Positions 18,322 through 28,902 of a DNA stretch of 44,715 bases are shown here, piece after piece. Position 1 is the stretch's first letter; every line of letters starts with the position of its first letter. Under the pieces are notes generated by a model that saw only the letters and a program-made list of their open reading frames with translations, searched no databases and was not told where the DNA came from. The stretch is from positions 1 to 44,715 of the forward strand of contig AYTS01000042.1 in NCBI GenBank assembly GCA_002009475.1. The letters run 5' to 3'. The stretch comes from Candidatus Brocadia carolinensis (GTDB taxonomy: Bacteria; Planctomycetota; Brocadiia; Brocadiales; Brocadiaceae). The translations under genes were made by a program, and so were the position numbers.

Positions 18322-19645
18322 TTAGTTTGCTTTGGCTTTTTCTTTTAAAAGGTTTAATCTGATTTGAACAGAACGGGAATGTGCATCCAGACCCTCTGCC
18401 CCCGATATCTCAAGCACATCCTGATACGTATCCTTTAGTGCAGACTTCGAATAGGTTATTACGCTTGTCCTTTTCAGGAAATCATTGACTGATAAACCAG
18501 ACGAAAAACGGGCCGTTCCGCTTGTTGGTAATACATGGGATGGTCCAGCTATATAATCGCCCAGCGCGACAGGGGTATACGGGCCTAAGAAGATTGCCCC
18601 GGCGTGTTTTATACGTGCCTGGATATTTCTGGGGTTTTCTGTAATAATCTGTAAATGTTCGGGGGCTAATGTATTTGCAATTTCTATGCATTCATCGATG
18701 TTTTTTGTCAAAAATATAACTCCAAATTTCGCAAGATACTTCTTTGTATCAGCGCTGCGTTTAAGTTTGGATAACTGTTGTTTTAATTCTCTTATTACTT
18801 TTTCTACCAACGATTCTGAAAAAGTAACTAAAATGGAAATTCCAGGGGTATGCTCCGCCTGGGATAACAAATCAGATGCAACAAATGAAGGGTTAGCGAG
18901 GTCGTCCGCTATGATGAGCACTTCGCTTGGCCCTGCAAGCATATCAATACCGGCATATCCAAAAACTTCTTTTTTGGCGATCGTTACAAAAACATTTCCT
19001 GGCCCTACGATTTTATCAACCTTTGGGATCGTTTCTGTTCCAAACGCAAGGGCCGCTATAGCCTGAGCTCCGCCTACTTTGTAAATCTCATGTACACCTG
19101 CTTCTCTGGCTGCTACCAACCTTTCGGGGGGGATCGCACCGTCCTTTGCGGGTGGAGTGGTCATCACGATTTTTTTTTACCTCTGCCACCTGAGCAGGTA
19201 TGGTATTCATCAATACCGTAGAGGGATAAGATGCACTGCCACCAGGGACATATATCCCAACACTGTCGATTGGAGTATAGAAGGTGTCGAGCGAAACACC
19301 ATGAACCTTTAACGAACCGATTTTACTGATTTTTATGTGTTCCTGATATGCCTCAATATTGGTAATGGCTCTTTGAATGGCCTTTACAAAAGGGAGGGAT
19401 ATTCTCCGGTAAGCATCTTCAATTTCACGCTCTTTTACCCGGAAGTTATCGGGCGAAAGAGAAACTTTATCAAACTGTTTGCTATAACGTACCAGGGCTT
19501 TATCGCCGCGCTTTCTGACATCCTGGATAATTGTAAGTACGGTTGATCTCCTGGTTGATAATCCATCCAAAACGCTGAGTCGCCGTTTGAACTTTTCAAT
19601 TTCCCTCTTAATATTACATTCCCACGTCCTGAGTATCCGCATCAT
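18322..19645 (-). CDS. hisD: Histidinol dehydrogenase (frameshifted)
   Basis: HisD oxidises histidinol to histidine in two NAD-dependent steps with a bound zinc. The C-terminal piece (residues after about 160) has PPAKDGAIPP, VGPGNVFV, GPSEVLI, SQAEHTPGIS, LAPEHLQI and GPSHVLPTSG, the last holding metal ligands. The N-terminal piece begins MRILRT and ends NTIPAQVAEVKK. They are separated by an A9 run (T9 at 19170-19178 on the plus strand); with seven As the sequence reads VAEVKKIVMTTPP, the family consensus. Intact length would be about 440 residues, as usual. It is the first gene of the his unit, behind a small hairpin. Confidence 0.9.
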
Positions 19646-19662
19646 GGCATTTTCAAAAATTA

Positions 19663-19680
19663 ACGAGGCCTAAGCCTCGT
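19663..19680 (-). promoter_or_regulatory. Hairpin directly upstream of hisD
   Basis: In the hisD direction the sequence acgaggc-ttag-gcctcgt is a perfect 7-bp stem with a 4-base loop, followed by taattttt and, 18 bp on, the hisD ATG. It resembles a weak intrinsic terminator, so it could be an attenuator; no leader peptide rich in His codons is apparent upstream. Confidence 0.4.
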
Positions 19681-19944
19681 GATTAGCAGGGCATTACAAG
19701 TATTTTTCATGAAAAGTTCGACATAATCCATCGTCACTGCGTACGGCAATGAAGAAATCTGAAGTCTTTTGTAAACGCGAGATTGTTTCCTCTCTTCACT
19801 CCTCACGATGACAACTGTTTGTGAATATCGTTTAACGAAATGATATTAGTAACTTATTATCAATTGATAAGTTAAAAATTATATTTTTTAACTCAGAATA
19901 TTGTCAAGGAAAATGGAAAGGGAAAAGGAAGGCATAGAATAATG

Positions 19945-20110
19945 GTAACAATTTAGTTTTTTGAAAAAGTAGGGGTGAAGCATTTGCCCGCATGGGTATA
20001 AATACAGTTATGCCGATTCTAGCAAATGCTTCGCCCCTACACGGTGTGGCAAACATCGCTATTATTGGAATTTCGTTGCTATGTAGGGGCAGGTTTCAAA
20101 TCTGCCCCTA
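19945..20110. mobile_element. MITE-like palindromic element, truncated copy, with a second palindrome at its end
   Basis: From 19945 (gtaacaatttagttttttga) this follows the element at 7554-7704, including the inner arms gtaggggtgaagcatttgc and gcaaatgcttcgcccctac and the tail attattggaattt near 20070. The right terminal arm is missing; instead an unrelated perfect 9-bp palindrome, taggggcag/ctgccccta (20084-20110), follows. The rest of the spacer 19681-20384 shows no gene that I can support. Confidence 0.65.
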
Positions 20111-20384
20111 GTATGCCTGAAAGTGCACAATGCCAGAGGGGTAAAAGTCCCCTTCAGGGGAAACGCTTTCCGCCCTGTAACCGACCGAAAGTGCGTCATC
20201 GTGAGATGGGGTGGGGTTATGTGGATTACTATCTTTATACTATTCCGTATCTTTCCATAAATTTGAGAAGAACCTTTTTATAAAATTATCCATGATATTG
20301 ACCTTGAATCCGGCAATTTTCATAATTTTTTCAACACCAGCAACAATAAGTAAAACAGGCAACGTTTGTGTTGAAAGGGTAATC

Positions 20385-21312
20385 TTAAAAAAATCCACAG
20401 CCACATTCTCGTACAGATGCAAAATTATTTGGTATAATAAGCCCTAAAATTAAATATTCGATGGAAAAAAATACCGTTGCAGGCAGGGCGGTAAGAACTG
20501 TAAATATCTGAAAGAGAATATCCATTATTTTGTTATTGCCAATCAAATCCCTGACATGGTTTTTTGCTGAATAGGTATTTGAATTGTTTGAGGTTAGTCC
20601 TTCGATAAACCATTTGATGTAAAGATAGGAAATGACATACGCTGTTATCGCAACAATATCCTTAACGGGTTTAAAATGGGTACCATTTTCATTGTATATC
20701 GTTTTAATACTTACAAACCTGATGTCTGCGCCCATATCTCCCGCTTTCATCAGTAATTCGGTTTCAGTAACGAATCTTTCTGTCTTCAACCGGATTTTTT
20801 TTTATTATCGATAGAGGGTAAAGCCTGAAACCACATTGTGTATCTTCTAAAAATTGATTGGAGGCAAGGGAAATATAATATCGTGCTATACACATAGAAT
20901 TGTATCGCGCCCTTGGAATTTTTTCCTTCTCTTTCATTCTTGAGCCTGAAATTATTTCATCAGGGTGCGTGATATGAGCAGCAAGAAACTTCGATATCTC
21001 CTCAGGATCATGTTGCTCATCCGCATCCATACTGATTACGGCATCGTATCCTTCATCTATGGTCTTCTGAAAAAGAACTCTTAGGGCATTTCCTTTTCCT
21101 CTATTTTTGTCTATTATAACTATCTCTGCTCCTGCCCCGGAAGCCACAACTGCTGTATTATCCGTTGACCCATCGTCGGCGACGATGATCTTGGAAACAT
21201 ATTTTAATGCACCGGTTACGATATTCCCAATGGTCCTGGATGCGTTATAGGCAGGGATAACAACACAAACATTAGATGCCAATTTGTATTCCCTCTTTCG
21301 CAAGAATTTCAC
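20385..21312 (-). CDS. GT2-family glycosyltransferase with C-terminal membrane segment (frameshifted)
   Basis: The N-terminal half is a GT-A fold: VVIPAYNASRTIG, VADDGSTDNT, NRGKGNALR, and the metal-binding DADEQHDPEE; the later GSRM and CGFRLY follow the polyprenyl-phosphate-sugar transferase pattern. The frame breaks at an A9 run (T9 at 20795-20803); with A8 it continues KKIRLKTERFVTETELL, and then a hydrophobic region (about 225-290). The start is a GTG at 21312 inside the end of the oxidoreductase gene; a TTG at 21282 is an alternative. An overlapping frame at 20240-20422 has protein-like composition and might be a further C-terminal part after another shift. GT2 genes of this kind are also found in aryl-polyene operons. 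Confidence 0.75.
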
Positions 21313-22724
21313 CTGCTGCCTTAGCTCCTGAATAAGCAGCGGCTAATACTCCACCACCCATATCTCCCCAATGACCGGCAAGATATAAGTTTTTTATTCC
21401 ATGCTCCTTTATACTCCTGAATCCTGGTGTCTGTTTCCACCCAAATGCAGATCCATGATAATTGCAAGTATGCTTCAGGAGCGTCTCTGGCGTTGCGGTA
21501 TCAATCACAACGATATTGTTTGTCAAATCGGGCAGAATACGTTCTGCTTTTTTTTAGAATCGTTTTTGTACAATGTGCCTTGTCTAACGCTTCATCATAG
21601 ACGGGAACCATTTCATGTAAAACGACAGTATGACTTCCACCCGGTGCGCGGGTTTTATCTTCAATGCTCGCAATAGTTACTCCAATAGTTGCGTCTTCCT
21701 GATATATTCTATCCGGCTGAAAATAACTCTCCATCTTATAGGAAGGAAAATAACCAATACTGGAATGCCTCCCAATGTCCCCTTTAATCCCGGCATACAA
21801 AATAAAAAAAAGACGTTGAAACACCTACATTTTTTAACAGATATTCGGCAAAATATGTAAAGTTACCACCTAATAAATTATTGAATGTATGAACAAAGTC
21901 CACATTCGATATAATGTTTTTCGAAGTATATTCATCGCCATTTTCACATCGAATTCCACAGCATTCGCCGTTTTTCAGAAGAATTTTTTGCGCGCCATTA
22001 CCGAAAATTATCTTTCCGCCTTTATTCCTGATTCCATCAGCGAGCGCATCAGCCAATCTTTGTGAACCTCCAACAGGTCTATACGCCCCAAATTTAAAAT
22101 AGCTCAACACCATGATGGTCATGGTAAGCGCAGAGGCTTTATGGGGGGGAAGTCCAACAAAGGTACATCTGTCTGATAGGATGGATTTTAGTCTGGAATC
22201 TGTGAAGAATTCGTCGAGCAACTGTAGATATGAGATATCCCCGAGTCGTGCCATCACGGCACCTACTTTATTGAATTCCCCTTTGCTCAACAACAAGTTT
22301 GTTGCCGTTTGGATTTCAGTATATACATCTTCTAATAATTTGAAAAAACCTGCAAGAGCAGCGCCCTCTGAAGGGAAAAGCGACATCAGTCTTTTTTTTA
22401 TAAACATTCACATCCGAATCAACAATAATCGTCGCATCCGGAAAGATGCTCACCCGTATAGGATCGACCCGCACAAAATGTACCTGGCTATCAACACCGA
22501 GAAGCTTTAAGACATTGCTTATCAAGCCGCCATTTTCAACACCAGAAAAGCAATCGACAGCAGAATCAAAAATAAAGGCTCCTCTCTTAAACGAGGAAAG
22601 ATACCCGCCGGGATTTACATTCTTTTCTACAAGGAGTATTTTTAAGCCCCTTGACACCAGAATTCCGGCGCTTATAAGACCACCAATCCCACTCCCAATA
22701 ACTATTACATCATAGTCTGGCATA
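21272..22724 (-). CDS. CrtI/phytoene-desaturase-like FAD oxidoreductase (three frameshifts)
   Basis: The reconstructed protein (about 483 residues) is a flavin amine-oxidase/carotenoid-desaturase family member. The N-terminal FAD motif is DVIVIGSGIGGLISAG with the acidic strand end LLVEKN and PGGYLSSF; the C-terminal FAD motif is NLYLAGHWGDMGGGV. The middle contains VGLPPHKASA and PVGGSQRLADALADG, as in CrtI-like desaturases and isomerases. It is broken at three runs of eight (22392-22399, 21804-21811, 21548-21555), each restored by one base fewer. The start at 22724 overlaps the end of the MMPL gene by 15 bp. Desaturases of this family have been noted in proposed ladderane clusters, where the role is unproven: it may insert, isomerise or saturate double bonds. 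Confidence 0.8.
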
Positions 22725-25237
22725 GCAAAGATTTTTCCCTTTAAGGGTGATAATTGCTGGCAAAATAATGAGCGCCGTGAAAGCACAGGTAATAGCGCCT
22801 ATGCTAAGAACAATGCCTATCGTGGCAATCCCAATGAATTTTGCAGTAATCAGGCTTCCACAACCGGCTATGGTTGTTGCGGCACACATAATCACGTTTT
22901 TCCCACTAATTCGAAGGGCATTGCCGATATCCACGGTATCCTCCATTAGATACGCCTGTATAACGTATATGCCATAATCAACTCCTAATCCAAAGATGAG
23001 AGCAACCGCACTGATGTTAAAAACATTAAAGGAAATGTTTGCATACCCCATTACTCCCACCGTAAACACGAATCCAAGTGTCACAGGTAGCATAACCAAA
23101 ACGACTACCAGAAATTTTCTAAAATGCCAATAGATAATAATGAGATTTAGTACAACGGTTAATACGGTTGCAATTCCACTATTCCAGATAATAGATGATT
23201 GTATTTCATTAAAAAGAATTGGCTTACCAACGAGTAACCACGTTCCACCTTTCGATGTAACATATTTCTGTATTGTATCCACAGTCTGTTTATCCCATCC
23301 TCTTGTTGTTGGATAAAGATACGCAACGATTGATAAATCATGCTTATTATAAAAATGAGATACATTGGGAATTGACATTGCTTCAAGTTCGTCAAATCCT
23401 ATAGATTTAATAGTTTTAAGTGTAGTTGCTGTCTCGTGTAAATATTTATAAATATAATCTTTTTCAAAGACAAAACCATTTTTTTCAAGGGCAGAGATGA
23501 GTACTTTTCCTAAAGAATCTATTCTTAATAGACGGTCATGCCCAATTTTTCTGAATGTATTCACGTTTATTACTTGATCCGATGGCTTCGGCATAAATGT
23601 ATTCAATGAACTATAATCCTCAATCATCTTAGCGTGTTTCCACCGAGTAGAAATAGTTTCCAGTTCATCAAAGGCGCGGCTGAGTTCTTTTTTATTATTT
23701 GATTTAATTACAATATTCAGAGGCTCTCCTTTTTTCCCTATCTTTTCACTCAATTTCTTTCCTGAGAGAATAGCAGGACTATCCACAGGTGCAAGCGAAT
23801 CTGGATTGTTATTAAATTTTAATTCAGATATTCCAAATCCTGCCAAACAAACTAAAATGGCGCTCATAGTAAGAATATATTTCGGTTTCCCTATGAGAAT
23901 ATGGGTAAGATTCCCGCCTCCATAGAAAAACTTTCTCCCATATTGTATCCGTTGTAAGCCAGACTTACTCAGCCACACAAGAAGTGCATTGGTCAAAAAC
24001 AAATTGCACATCATACTCAAAATAACACCTATTCCGGCAACTACTCCAAGCTCGTACAACCCTTTAAATTTAGTTACAAGAATACAGAAAAAAGATAGAG
24101 AAGTTGTCAAAGCCGACACGATTACCGCCGGGCCGGTTTTCATAAGAGTTATTTCTAGTGCCGCATATGGGTTATCATGTTTTTTTAAATTCATCGCAAT
24201 ATCTCTTTACCATATGCAATGAATAATCGACGTAAATATCAATAAGTATTGCTACAACAGCACTAGTTACAATATTTAAACTTCCAAAAAGGAGATAAGC
24301 AAATGCTAATGTCATGGTAAGAGATGCGAACATAGTTAGTCCAATTACGGAGAGAATCTTTACTCTTACCCTATATGCCAGCATGATGAGTAATCCAATA
24401 ACAATAATAGAGAGTGCAGAAGATACGGTAACGTCATGTTTAACAATCTGACGAATATCTTCCGCAATTGCATGCCCTCCCGTTATCCCTATTTTTACGC
24501 CAGGAGGATTATTGCACTCTTGTAATGCCAAGAAGATGATGCTATCCAACTCTTTTTTTTAATTTTTTTTACGAAAGCCATATCTCTGCCCTTACCTATG
24601 GGTTTAGCAAGAAGGAGCGCAGCGGAATGATCTTTCGTGAAATAATATCCCATACTCAAATCTAATTTGCTCGTCTGGTACTGTTTTAACAAACTGTCTC
24701 TCAGAATAGCATGTAAATTGAGTGGATCTCTTGCAATCATTTCGCAATCAAAAGGAGAACTGAGAGGCGAAACGAGCTTTTCGTGGTTTATCTTAACTTG
24801 CTGCTTAATTCCTAATGGGGTTAATCTTTTTTTTAAGAATATTTATTCCGCTTTTATCAAGAAAAAGCGGTAGATACTTTATGAATGCTTCGTTCTTATC
24901 CTTTATTGGGCTGTAATCAACATATTCAATGAGTGGTGATTTGGAAAGATTCTTGGCAATATTTTCAATAAGATCTATGTTTTCACTAATTCTATTATCT
25001 TCCGATTCCACGATAAAAATAATGTTATTCATGGTCCCATATTTTTCTATAAAATCCTTGTATTGAGCAACCGTTTTATTGTCGGAAGGGAGCACGTCTA
25101 AAACATCGGATTCAATTTTCATATGAAAAATAGTGTAGCATGAAGCAAAAATCAAAATAGAAAAACCGATAACTATTTTTTTTATAGTGCAGGAAAATAA
25201 CAAGTGCTACTTTTCTTAAAAGATATTCTAATTTCAT
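22710..25237 (-). CDS. MMPL/RND-superfamily lipid exporter (five frameshifts)
   Basis: The reconstructed protein of about 840 residues has two RND halves: TM1 near residue 20, a periplasmic domain (ESDVLDVLPSDNKTVAQYKD), TMs 2-6 (VTVSSALSIIVIGLLIMLAY and on), TM7 near 405, a second periplasmic domain and TMs 8-12 with GLGVDYGIYV. It would export a lipid or acyl product. The reading is broken at T8 25176-25183, T8 24827-24834, two T8 runs at 24553-24570 and T7 24180-24186; one base fewer in each restores continuity, for example FKKHDNPYAALE. With the first corrected the start is ATG 25237 (KLEYLLRKVALVIF), typical of this family. MMPL exporters are standard in aryl-polyene operons. This stretch is visibly more AT-rich than the argG region. 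Confidence 0.82.
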
Positions 25238-25272
25238 ACTTTTTGTCTAACCGTGATGAAGTCGTTTCTTTC

Positions 25273-26103
25273 TTATTTGAAAGCTAAAATGGTCTTACTT
25301 ATCCCAGGTAAGAGAAATTTTTCAGCGCTTATTGCAAAGAGAAATTTGGAAAGACTTCCCGAAGCACGAGAGACAATCTTCTCAAAAACATTGACGGGGA
25401 TCGTAGGGCTTCCTGGCGTTACCTTGACCGAGGAAAACCCTGATTTTTTCAAGAGTTGAGTTATTGTTTGTGGTGAATAATCAAATAAGTGATAAGGGAT
25501 ATCATAAAGATTGTTCTTTATTCTGAAAAAAGAAAGAATTCGGATAATCGGTGTTGTGTGCGGAATCCGTAAGACAAGAATTCCGCATGGTTTTAGCATT
25601 TTATAAATGATTTTGAGAGCATGAAGCGGATTTGTCACATGCTCCAATACATAAAATGCCGTTATGACATCAAAATATTCGTCAGGAAACGATACGTCAT
25701 CTATGGATATTTCAAACACGTCCAATCCTTTTTCTTTTGCATAGAGCAATACTTTGGGAGAGAGATCTATTCCATATACAGACCATCCTTGACGTTTCAT
25801 TATTTCGATAAAGTGTCCGTAACCACACCCAATATCAAGCAGCTTTCCCTTGCCCGGAAGTGTTTTGTTCAAGAACGATAAAACCTCCTTAAAATTATTT
25901 TCCATGAGCTTTGCCCAGTCGTTCACGCCTTTGCCGTCTCTCTGATGATATTCAGCATAGAGACTCTTTAGCGTCTCGTTGTCTGGTCTGGGATTCACAT
26001 AAACAAGGCCACAATTCTTACACTGTACCACCTTATAACCATTTTGTGTCGTAACAAAAAAGGTATCATCGGTATTGCAGATATTACAATTGACGTTTTT
26101 CAT
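25273..26103 (-). CDS. Class I SAM-dependent methyltransferase with N-terminal zinc-finger-like segment
   Basis: The 276-residue protein begins with a short cysteine-rich module (CNICNTDDTFF then CKNCGLVYVNP, two CxxC pairs) that probably binds zinc, then a Rossmann methyltransferase: LLDIGCGYGHFIE (motif I), YGIDLS, and FDVITAFYVLEHV (motif IV). The C-terminus is less typical. It lies 10 bp after fabZ and 35 bp before the MMPL gene. Methyltransferases of this type act on small molecules or lipids; the substrate here is unknown. Confidence 0.82.
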   Translation of the reverse strand: MKNVNCNICNTDDTFFVTTQNGYKVVQCKNCGLVYVNPRPDNETLKSLYAEYHQRDGKGVNDWAKLMENNFKEVLSFLNKTLPGKGKLLDIGCGYGHFIEIMKRQGWSVYGIDLSPKVLLYAKEKGLDVFEISIDDVSFPDEYFDVITAFYVLEHVTNPLHALKIIYKMLKPCGILVLRIPHTTPIIRILSFFRIKNNLYDIPYHLFDYSPQTITQLLKKSGFSSVKVTPGSPTIPVNVFEKIVSRASGSLSKFLFAISAEKFLLPGISKTILAFK

Positions 26104-26113
26104 AGAACCATGC

Positions 26114-26533
26114 CTACAAACTTAAGGAGAGGGTTATCTCTGCTTCAGAAACAATTTCGTTTGCAACGGATGCAACAACTTCAAAGGCATACCATGGCGG
26201 AAACTTGTCAACGAGAGACGAAGTAATAATAAGCTGGTCGCCAGGCACAACCATTTTTCTGAATTTGGCATCTTTTATCTTGCCCAAATAAGCAATTTTT
26301 GATTTTTCTTTCATAATCATCAATCCCGACGTTTGTGCCATTGCTTCTATAATAAGAGACCCCGGCATTACAGGGTTATCTTTGAAATGCCCTTGAAAAA
26401 ATTCCTCATTAATAGTCACATTCTTCAGACATACAATGCGTTCGCCTTCGTCAAGGTCAAGGATTCTATCAATCAGGAGAAAAGGGTAAGCGTGGGGCAG
26501 TATGGTCTTCGGATGTGGATAGGGACCGGTCAT
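26114..26533 (-). CDS. fabZ: FabZ-like 3-hydroxyacyl-ACP dehydratase
   Basis: This 139-residue hot-dog-fold protein would dehydrate 3-hydroxyacyl-ACP to the enoyl-ACP. It has LPHAYPFLLIDR and the catalytic pair H49 (QGHFKDNPVMPG) and E63 (IIEAMAQ), at the spacing seen in FabZ. Its start overlaps the ACP stop by 4 bp (ATGA), so translation is coupled. No FabI-type enoyl reductase is present in this window, so double bonds introduced here might be kept, giving a polyene chain. Confidence 0.9.
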   Translation of the reverse strand: MTGPYPHPKTILPHAYPFLLIDRILDLDEGERIVCLKNVTINEEFFQGHFKDNPVMPGSLIIEAMAQTSGLMIMKEKSKIAYLGKIKDAKFRKMVVPGDQLIITSSLVDKFPPWYAFEVVASVANEIVSEAEITLSLSL

Positions 26534-26781
26534 CTTTTTTCTTCTATGTATTGAGCTATCGCACCTACCGTGACAAATATCTTTTCTGCGGTTTCCTTGT
26601 CAGGTATTTCAACACCAAAGGTCTTTTTGATACCGATAATCAGTTCCAGCACGTCAATGGAATCGAGACCAAGACTGTTTGGCCCAAACAAGGGTGTATC
26701 TTCTTGTATGCCGTCCGCTTTTACCTTGAGTTTTAACCTTGTTATCAGCAAATCTTTCAGTTTTTGAATTGTGTCAGACAT
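26530..26781 (-). CDS. Acyl carrier protein
   Basis: The 83-residue protein is an ACP: acidic helices around the phosphopantetheine serine S41 in LGLDSIDVLELI. I start at ATG 26781, which shares its A with the last base of the fabG stop (TGATG). A frame extension to 26805 would add eight residues with no family match. It carries growing acyl chains for the neighbouring ketosynthases, reductase and dehydratase. It is probably dedicated to this cluster. Confidence 0.9.
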   Translation of the reverse strand: MSDTIQKLKDLLITRLKLKVKADGIQEDTPLFGPNSLGLDSIDVLELIIGIKKTFGVEIPDKETAEKIFVTVGAIAQYIEEKR

Positions 26782-27524
26782 CAATGGAGCCCTCCCGTAA
26801 CGCAAATAGTTTCTCCCGTGATATAGGCTGCATCCGGCGATGCGAGGAACTTAACGACAGATGCAACTTCATCAGGTTTTCCGAATCTCTTCATCGGGAT
26901 AACATTGAGAAAATTATTTTTTACATTCTCATTAAGTGAATCGACAATTTCCGTTTCTATTGCTCCAGGAGCAACGGCGTTAACCCGTATATTAAAAGGC
27001 GCAAGTTCTTTTGAAAGTGCCTTTGTAAAGGCAATGACGCCTCCTTTGGCGGCTGAATAATTTGCCTGACCAGGCAGTCCCGTAATTCCGCTTAAGGAAG
27101 CGATATTGATTATTATCCCGTTCCTTTGACTGATCATCGATTCTGATACGGCTTTTGAACAATTGAAAACACCGCTCAGGTTGATAGCAATAACATCATT
27201 CCAGTCTCTTTCGGACATAAGCATCAAAAAACCATCTCTGACTATACCCGCATTATTTATAACCACATCGATTTTCCCGTATTTTTCCAGGATATTGGAA
27301 ACCATTTGTTTTACTTGCATATAATCCGACACATCAGCCCGTTCAAGAGAAACGGAGGTATTTCCCGGCAATAAATCCAACTTCACTTTATTTGCCTCAT
27401 CAAATGATGTATGATAATTTATAATTACCGCGTCCCCGTTTGCGGCGAAAGCCGCGGATATTGCCTTTCCTATTCCCTTGCTTCCGCCTGTAACAAGAAC
27501 AACTCTTTGAGTGCTCATTTTCAT
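26781..27524 (-). CDS. fabG: FabG-like 3-oxoacyl-ACP reductase
   Basis: This 247-residue short-chain dehydrogenase reduces 3-oxoacyl-ACP with NADPH. It has the nucleotide motif VTGGSKGIGKA, NNAG at 90-93, and catalytic S143, Y156 and K160 (NYSAAKGG). Length and the C-terminal GETICVTGG fit FabG. MSTQRVV at 27518 is an alternative start two codons in. It lies 13 bp after the B12 radical SAM gene and overlaps the ACP start by one base. Confidence 0.9.
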   Translation of the reverse strand: MKMSTQRVVLVTGGSKGIGKAISAAFAANGDAVIINYHTSFDEANKVKLDLLPGNTSVSLERADVSDYMQVKQMVSNILEKYGKIDVVINNAGIVRDGFLMLMSERDWNDVIAINLSGVFNCSKAVSESMISQRNGIIINIASLSGITGLPGQANYSAAKGGVIAFTKALSKELAPFNIRVNAVAPGAIETEIVDSLNENVKNNFLNVIPMKRFGKPDEVASVVKFLASPDAAYITGETICVTGGLH

Positions 27525-27537
27525 ATAACCTCTTACC

Positions 27538-28902
27538 TTACGAGAGCACGTCCCACAATGGACCTTTCTTGCCCATTTTCCTCAATACGGTCAACATATC
27601 CGTATCACATCTTATATCAAGTCCGGGTACAATCCAGTTTTGATGTTTCCTTGCATGTTCGGAAATATTCCGGAATATTGCGGTCGTATCCATCTCCGGT
27701 GTTAAATAAAATGCGGGCTCAAGCAAATTTCTGTCTTTTTCAATCACCCCGTCTTCTATCGATTTACTATGAAGCCGTGTATTTGGATAGATTCGCAATC
27801 CCATCAAGGCAATAACTGCAGTTGGATTGATTTTTTCAAAAAAGGCAAATGTTTCCTGCAGTGTTTCATGGTCTTCTCCAGGCCCGCCAATGATTATATA
27901 ATGGGCATGAGGAAGGTCAATCTTCCTGCAACATTCAGCAGCATAAGCAATGTCATCATGGGTAAAATGCTTACTAAGTCCTTTTAGTGTTTTTTCGGAA
28001 CCTGCATCTGAGCCAAATTCGACCCCTTTACAGCCGGCCGACTTCATAAGTGTGGTGAGTTTTTGAGTCATGCCTTTAGGTGTTGCAAAACAAGTCCAGT
28101 TCATCTTTACATTATTTCTGATCATTTCTTCGCATATGGCAACAGCGTGTTCCTCCGGAAAATTAAAGATATCATCCACAAAGAAGACATAATCAATACC
28201 ATAATCAATCCGCATCTCCTTGAGTTCTTCCACAACATCCATAGGTTCTCTCAATCTCAGCTTGTTGCCTTCAATGCATGGGTATGTACAATACGTACAT
28301 TTGAATGGACATCCCCTCTTTGACTGAATATTGGCCATTCCACCAAGTTCAAAATATATTCTGTTGCTTAAAAGGGATCTGTCAGGCCAATTGTTAATCT
28401 GCGTATATCCAATGCTGTTAGAGTAAAATTTACCATCTTTTAAATAACAGAGGTTTTGGATATTATCCATGTCTTTGCCATTTTCAATGGCTCTGACAAC
28501 CAGGGTAAACGCTGTTTCACCTTCCCCAACTATGCCTGTTTCCAGTTTGAGATATCGCAAAACCTCTTCGGGAAAGATAGAAAAACCAGAGCCTCCAACC
28601 ACTATCGGAATGGAAGTGCGTCTTTTAATGAAGTCTACAATATGTCTGATTCTTGGCATATAGAAAATACTTTTACCGTAGGTGAGATTGTCGATATTCC
28701 TTATCGATATGCCAAGAACATCGGGGACAAAATCTTTCAGAACATCTATGACAGCCGCACAATCGTCTGCCACAAAAGAAAGATCGACGATCTTAACATG
28801 ATACCCGTTGTTTCGTAACGCTTTTGCAATATATGCAGTGCCAATTGGCACCACAGGATATGGGTACTGTTCATTATTGGTAGAGATAAGCAGAATTTTC
28901 AT
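27538..28902 (-). CDS. B12-binding radical SAM enzyme
   Basis: The N-terminal part (KILLISTNNEQYPYPVVPIG, about 1-150) is a cobalamin-binding-type domain and the core has the cluster cysteines C198, C202 and C205 (RGCPFKCTYC). GFSIFPEEVL and GEGETAF are typical of this group. I start at ATG 28902, which overlaps the stop of the upstream radical SAM gene (ATGA); an extension to 28929 is not needed. Such enzymes can methylate or rearrange unactivated carbons. In this cluster it is a candidate for forming or modifying strained rings, but the substrate is unknown. Length is 454 residues. Confidence 0.83.
   Translation of the reverse strand: MKILLISTNNEQYPYPVVPIGTAYIAKALRNNGYHVKIVDLSFVADDCAAVIDVLKDFVPDVLGISIRNIDNLTYGKSIFYMPRIRHIVDFIKRRTSIPIVVGGSGFSIFPEEVLRYLKLETGIVGEGETAFTLVVRAIENGKDMDNIQNLCYLKDGKFYSNSIGYTQINNWPDRSLLSNRIYFELGGMANIQSKRGCPFKCTYCTYPCIEGNKLRLREPMDVVEELKEMRIDYGIDYVFFVDDIFNFPEEHAVAICEEMIRNNVKMNWTCFATPKGMTQKLTTLMKSAGCKGVEFGSDAGSEKTLKGLSKHFTHDDIAYAAECCRKIDLPHAHYIIIGGPGEDHETLQETFAFFEKINPTAVIALMGLRIYPNTRLHSKSIEDGVIEKDRNLLEPAFYLTPEMDTTAIFRNISEHARKHQNWIVPGLDIRCDTDMLTVLRKMGKKGPLWDVLS

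Noticed and set aside
19681..20240. A tRNA or small RNA gene in the long spacer
   Set aside because: The visible hairpins belong to the repeats; no cloverleaf or T-loop sequence was found.
21272..25237. Programmed ribosomal frameshifting as the reason for the split genes
   Set aside because: Eight or more shifts in two adjacent genes is far beyond known cases, and no stimulatory structures were evident; run-length error or transcriptional slippage fits better.
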